A DNA stretch of 64,000 bases from Poriferisodalis sp965237655 (GTDB lineage Bacteria > Actinomycetota > Acidimicrobiia > Acidimicrobiales > Poriferisodalaceae), in NCBI RefSeq assembly GCF_965237655.1, contig NZ_CBDEGB010000001.1:992001-1056000 (forward strand), read 5' to 3'. Under the pieces are notes generated by a model. It made no database searches, had not been told where the DNA came from, and saw only the letters and a program-made list of their open reading frames with translations. The stretch's first letter is position 1; every line of letters begins with the position of its first letter. A program made the position numbers and the translations under genes. Below are positions 61,359 through 64,000 of the stretch, piece by piece.

Positions 61359-62582
61359 TCAGTCGGTGGCGACGACCCCGCGCTCGGTCAGATCGGCGAT
61401 CTCGTCGGCATCGAGACCCAGCACGTCCGACAACACCTCGACGGTGTGCTCGCCGGCTCGTGGCGCAGGCCCGCGTACGCCCACGTCGGGGGCATTGTGC
61501 ATGCGGAACGGGGCAGCGATCGTCTCGAATTCTCCAGCTTCGGGGTGGTGAATGGTCTCGAAGGCGCCCGTCGCGCGCACCTGCGGATCCTGCACCGCCG
61601 ACGCGGTGTCGTTGATCGGTGCCCAAATGCAGCGGTACTCGTCCAGACGAGGCATCCAGTACTCGGATGGCTTCGACTTCAGGGTGTCTTCGATGTCGGT
61701 CACGAGGGCACCCATTGCCCGGAACCGCTGCCGGCCAGTCTCGTAGTCGGGATTGGTGAGCAGGTCGTCTCGTTCGATCGCCTTGCAAAACCGCTCCCAG
61801 GCGTTGCCCGTATCGGGCATCGTGAAGTGAATCCACCGGCCATCACCGCACTCGAATGCCTCGAGCATCGGGGAGAGCCCTCGATCCCGCGGGCGCTCGG
61901 TGTTAGGGCGCCCGTCCACCAGCGAGGTCGAGAGGTCGATCGCAATCGTCCAAGCAGCGGTGCGCAGCAGCGACGACTCGACGACTTGTCCTTCGCCGGT
62001 GACGTCGCGGGCGCGTAGACCCGTCATGATCGCACCGAAGAAGGCCAGGCTGGTGGTGTGGTCGCCTTGGCCCGGACGGGCGTGGGGAGGCAATCCGCCG
62101 GGCGGCGTGGAAGCCCCGTACAACCCAGAGCGCGAGAAGAACGCCGTGACGTCATAGCCAGGCCGGTCAATCTCGTCGCCCAGTTCGCCGTAGCCCGACA
62201 GCAGGCCGATCACCAGGTCGGGCTTCATCGCCAGCAGATCGTCAGTATTGAGGCCAAAACGATCTCGGCGTTCGGGCAGCAGGTTCATCACGACGACATC
62301 GGACGCTGCGACGAGGCGACGGGCAATGGCTGAGCCGTCGGGATCGTCCAGATTCAGCTGGATCGACTGTTTGCCGCGGTTGATGAACTGGAAGGCCACA
62401 TCAGGGTTGTGAGCTCCCTCGGGCACCTTCGCCTGCTTCATCAGGCCGCGGATCGGGTCGCCGCCGATGGCTTCGACTTTGATCACTTCGGCCCCGAGAT
62501 CGGCCATGATCGCGACGGCCGACGGCGCAGCGGCAAAGTTCGCGAACTCGGTGACCCGGATTCCTTCAAGCGGTGATGTCAT
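61359..62582 (-). CDS. CaiB/BaiF-type (family III) CoA-transferase
   Basis: 407 residues. PLEGIRVTEFANFAAAPSAV and MADLGAEVIKVEAIGGDPIR form the typical N-terminal CoA-binding start; LNLDDPDGSAIARRLVAASD and DVVVMNLLPERRDRFGL follow. The catalytic Asp is expected near AMKPDLVIGLLSGYG. It would move CoA between acyl groups, for example carnitine or a betaine derivative, which would fit the neighbouring demethylases. The start at 62582 replaces a longer frame. Confidence 0.85.
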   Translation of the reverse strand: MTSPLEGIRVTEFANFAAAPSAVAIMADLGAEVIKVEAIGGDPIRGLMKQAKVPEGAHNPDVAFQFINRGKQSIQLNLDDPDGSAIARRLVAASDVVVMNLLPERRDRFGLNTDDLLAMKPDLVIGLLSGYGELGDEIDRPGYDVTAFFSRSGLYGASTPPGGLPPHARPGQGDHTTSLAFFGAIMTGLRARDVTGEGQVVESSLLRTAAWTIAIDLSTSLVDGRPNTERPRDRGLSPMLEAFECGDGRWIHFTMPDTGNAWERFCKAIERDDLLTNPDYETGRQRFRAMGALVTDIEDTLKSKPSEYWMPRLDEYRCIWAPINDTASAVQDPQVRATGAFETIHHPEAGEFETIAAPFRMHNAPDVGVRGPAPRAGEHTVEVLSDVLGLDADEIADLTERGVVATD

Positions 62583-62696
62583 CGCAATTGCCCCATGTGA
62601 GTCGTGATCCGGATAGTCCCGGTTTGCCCGGTCGCGACTCGGCAAGGCTAGATCGCCCGACTCGCAGCTGTCCCGACGGACGATCCGCTGAAGCCC

Positions 62697-63779
62697 TTAG
62701 TGCTCCCGAACGCCGGTGACGATGAACTCCGTCGCTGGCTTGGCCGGAAGGCCTCCGAGCGCGCGGCAGGCGATCGTCGGCACGGTCCGCCCGGCCACCA
62801 CCGACACCGTCCACGCGCGTTCCGCCTCCGCTGAGATGACATCGACGTCCCAACCGTTTGCCGCGGGTCTGAAGCTGACGGTGCGGGTCATGTCTTCGAG
62901 CGGCCAGCCGACCTGGGTGAACACGGCGCGTTCAGCGACTTGCGCGGGCCCAGTAGCTGCCCCCCACCATCCCCTGCAGCGGGGCGCCAACGCCGAGGCG
63001 TCGGCGGTTCGGTCGAGGATGGCAGCGATTTCGCCTGCCTCGATGCTGGCCCACATGCGGCCGTCGGGCAGCGTCATCGCCGTCGGTGCGAAGCGGTGAC
63101 CTCCTGTGTGGCTGACGCGATGAACGGAGACTCGTCCGCCGGCGGTCGGCGCGCCTGCGTACGGTTCATCGACGTCGGAGTCGCGGTACGCACGCAACAC
63201 TGCTTCAAAATCGGCCGCAAGGCGGGTGCCTTCACTGCCGCAGCACACGTCGTGACTTCCTTGGGTGCACACGAGCACGGCCCGCTCGCCCTCGGTGTGT
63301 CCGAACGAGACGAACCCCTCCCCGTCCGGGATCGGCTCCGATGGCATGCGGCTTGCCAGGTGCTCGAACAGCTGGCGCAGGCCGGCGGCGCCGTCAGCTT
63401 CGAAGTACGCCGTTTGCGTGCCCGCACCCACGCGCCAATGCAGCACGACAGGGATCCTGTCCGCCCGACTGCGTTCATCCGGTGGCACAACGGCGAGCAC
63501 CCGTGTCGGGCCCATCGCCAGGTCCGTCATCGGTCTGAAGCCCTCAAGCAGCCCGTTGGCGAACACGGGCTTCGGCCATGGCAGTGGCATCTCCACCAGC
63601 GCCACAGCATCCGCCGAAATGGAAGTGCCGCCGGGATCGCTGCCGATGGCCGAAGCGTGGGCGGCGCAGCGTGGCGCCTCGTCGGGTGCCGGCAGGAGCG
63701 CCAAGACCTCTGGGGCCAGGGGCGGCACGGCCAGCGGCATGCCCTGCTGGGGCATTCCGGCTGCCGGTACCGATGACAT
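62697..63779 (-). CDS. Sucrase/ferredoxin-like protein
   Basis: 360 residues. The diagnostic thioredoxin-like ferredoxin segment is CTQGSHDVCCGSEGTRLAAD, and HTGGHRFAPTAMTLPDGRMW is the second signature of the family. A C-terminal domain of unknown role follows (about 220-360). It probably binds a 2Fe-2S cluster. The start at MSSVPAAGMPQQ is preferred to the longer frame. Confidence 0.8.
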   Translation of the reverse strand: MSSVPAAGMPQQGMPLAVPPLAPEVLALLPAPDEAPRCAAHASAIGSDPGGTSISADAVALVEMPLPWPKPVFANGLLEGFRPMTDLAMGPTRVLAVVPPDERSRADRIPVVLHWRVGAGTQTAYFEADGAAGLRQLFEHLASRMPSEPIPDGEGFVSFGHTEGERAVLVCTQGSHDVCCGSEGTRLAADFEAVLRAYRDSDVDEPYAGAPTAGGRVSVHRVSHTGGHRFAPTAMTLPDGRMWASIEAGEIAAILDRTADASALAPRCRGWWGAATGPAQVAERAVFTQVGWPLEDMTRTVSFRPAANGWDVDVISAEAERAWTVSVVAGRTVPTIACRALGGLPAKPATEFIVTGVREH

Positions 63780-63914
63780 CGGGCCAGCATAGGAAGCCGC
63801 TTCGCACCGGGTCGGATGACGGTTCGCCCCCGCAGGTGTCCGTCCCAAGATGTCGACGACGCATCACCGGGTCGCGGCTTCGGCATGAGGCAGGCCCGCG
63901 GTAGGTTCAGGTTC

Positions 63915-64000
63915 ATGCCGTGGTGGTTGTGGGGGCTGATCATCGTCGGGGCATTTCTGGTATTCGTGTTCATTCACGACAGCTTTCAGAAGCGCCACTC
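63915..64000 (+). CDS. Membrane protein, cut by the window edge
   Basis: The frame starts MPWWLWGLIIVGAFLVFVF, one transmembrane helix, and continues IHDSFQKRHS past the window end. Divergent from the sucrase/ferredoxin-like gene. Family cannot be judged from 28 residues. Confidence 0.5.
   Translation, partial: MPWWLWGLIIVGAFLVFVFIHDSFQKRH

Overview
The window looks like the chromosome of a high-GC actinobacterium, most like uncultured marine or host-associated Acidimicrobiia. This is inferred from GC and codon use, the F420-type LLM and PPOX proteins, the DUF222/13E12-HNH protein, the actinobacterial CGT/CxxC zinc motif and the single-chain acyl-CoA carboxylase. No rRNA, tRNA or CRISPR array was seen.

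Layout. (1) 0.2-7.1 kb: a complete phytanoyl-CoA-dioxygenase-type gene, then a decayed, mobile-element-rich strip. It holds a vapC remnant, two related mini-lipoproteins, an IS5-family insertion with target duplication that splits a small gene, a DUF6338 pair, an orphan RHH antitoxin, a second remnant of the dioxygenase 3' end and a frameshifted DUF222-HNH gene. (2) 7.2-29.1 kb: a near-complete methylated-amine catabolic locus. A divergent LysR gene is followed on the + strand by mgdABCD (N-methylglutamate dehydrogenase, sarcosine-oxidase family), gmaS, mgsABC, an unknown 156-aa gene and a FAD amine oxidoreductase. Converging on the - strand are an XRE-cupin regulator, two small genes, amt, four small membrane-protein genes, tdm, tmm and another FAD oxidoreductase. 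Together these would take trimethylamine to TMAO, then dimethylamine, then (unknown step) methylamine, gamma-glutamylmethylamide, N-methylglutamate and glutamate, with Amt as a likely amine/ammonium carrier. (3) 29.2-40.5 kb: mixed metabolic genes: LLM oxidoreductase, truncated PPOX, ferredoxin-MBL fusion, DUF35/thiolase pair, chorismate mutase, isochorismatase, amidohydrolases, VapBC, GIY-YIG-like protein and a class III aminotransferase. (4) 40.7-64 kb: glyoxylate aminotransferase, TauE/SafE, acyl-CoA dehydrogenase, nitroreductase, single-chain acyl-CoA carboxylase, MFS carrier, alcohol dehydrogenase, aminotransferase. Then comes a second demethylation block: FMN hydroxyacid oxidase, two dimethylglycine-dehydrogenase-like flavoproteins and an MttB-family methyltransferase without amber codon. 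Shikimate kinase, a CaiB-type CoA-transferase and a sucrase/ferredoxin-like protein close the window.

Two features stand out. First, the tmm-tdm-gmaS-mgs-mgd set, known mainly from Proteobacteria, occurs here in an actinobacterial setting, without a recognisable dimethylamine monooxygenase and with a run of tiny membrane proteins between amt and tdm. Second, several gene boundaries (7.1, 9.5, 16.6, 42.7 and 59.1 kb) are short tandem duplications that include stop or start codons, creating mini-ORFs and hairpins.
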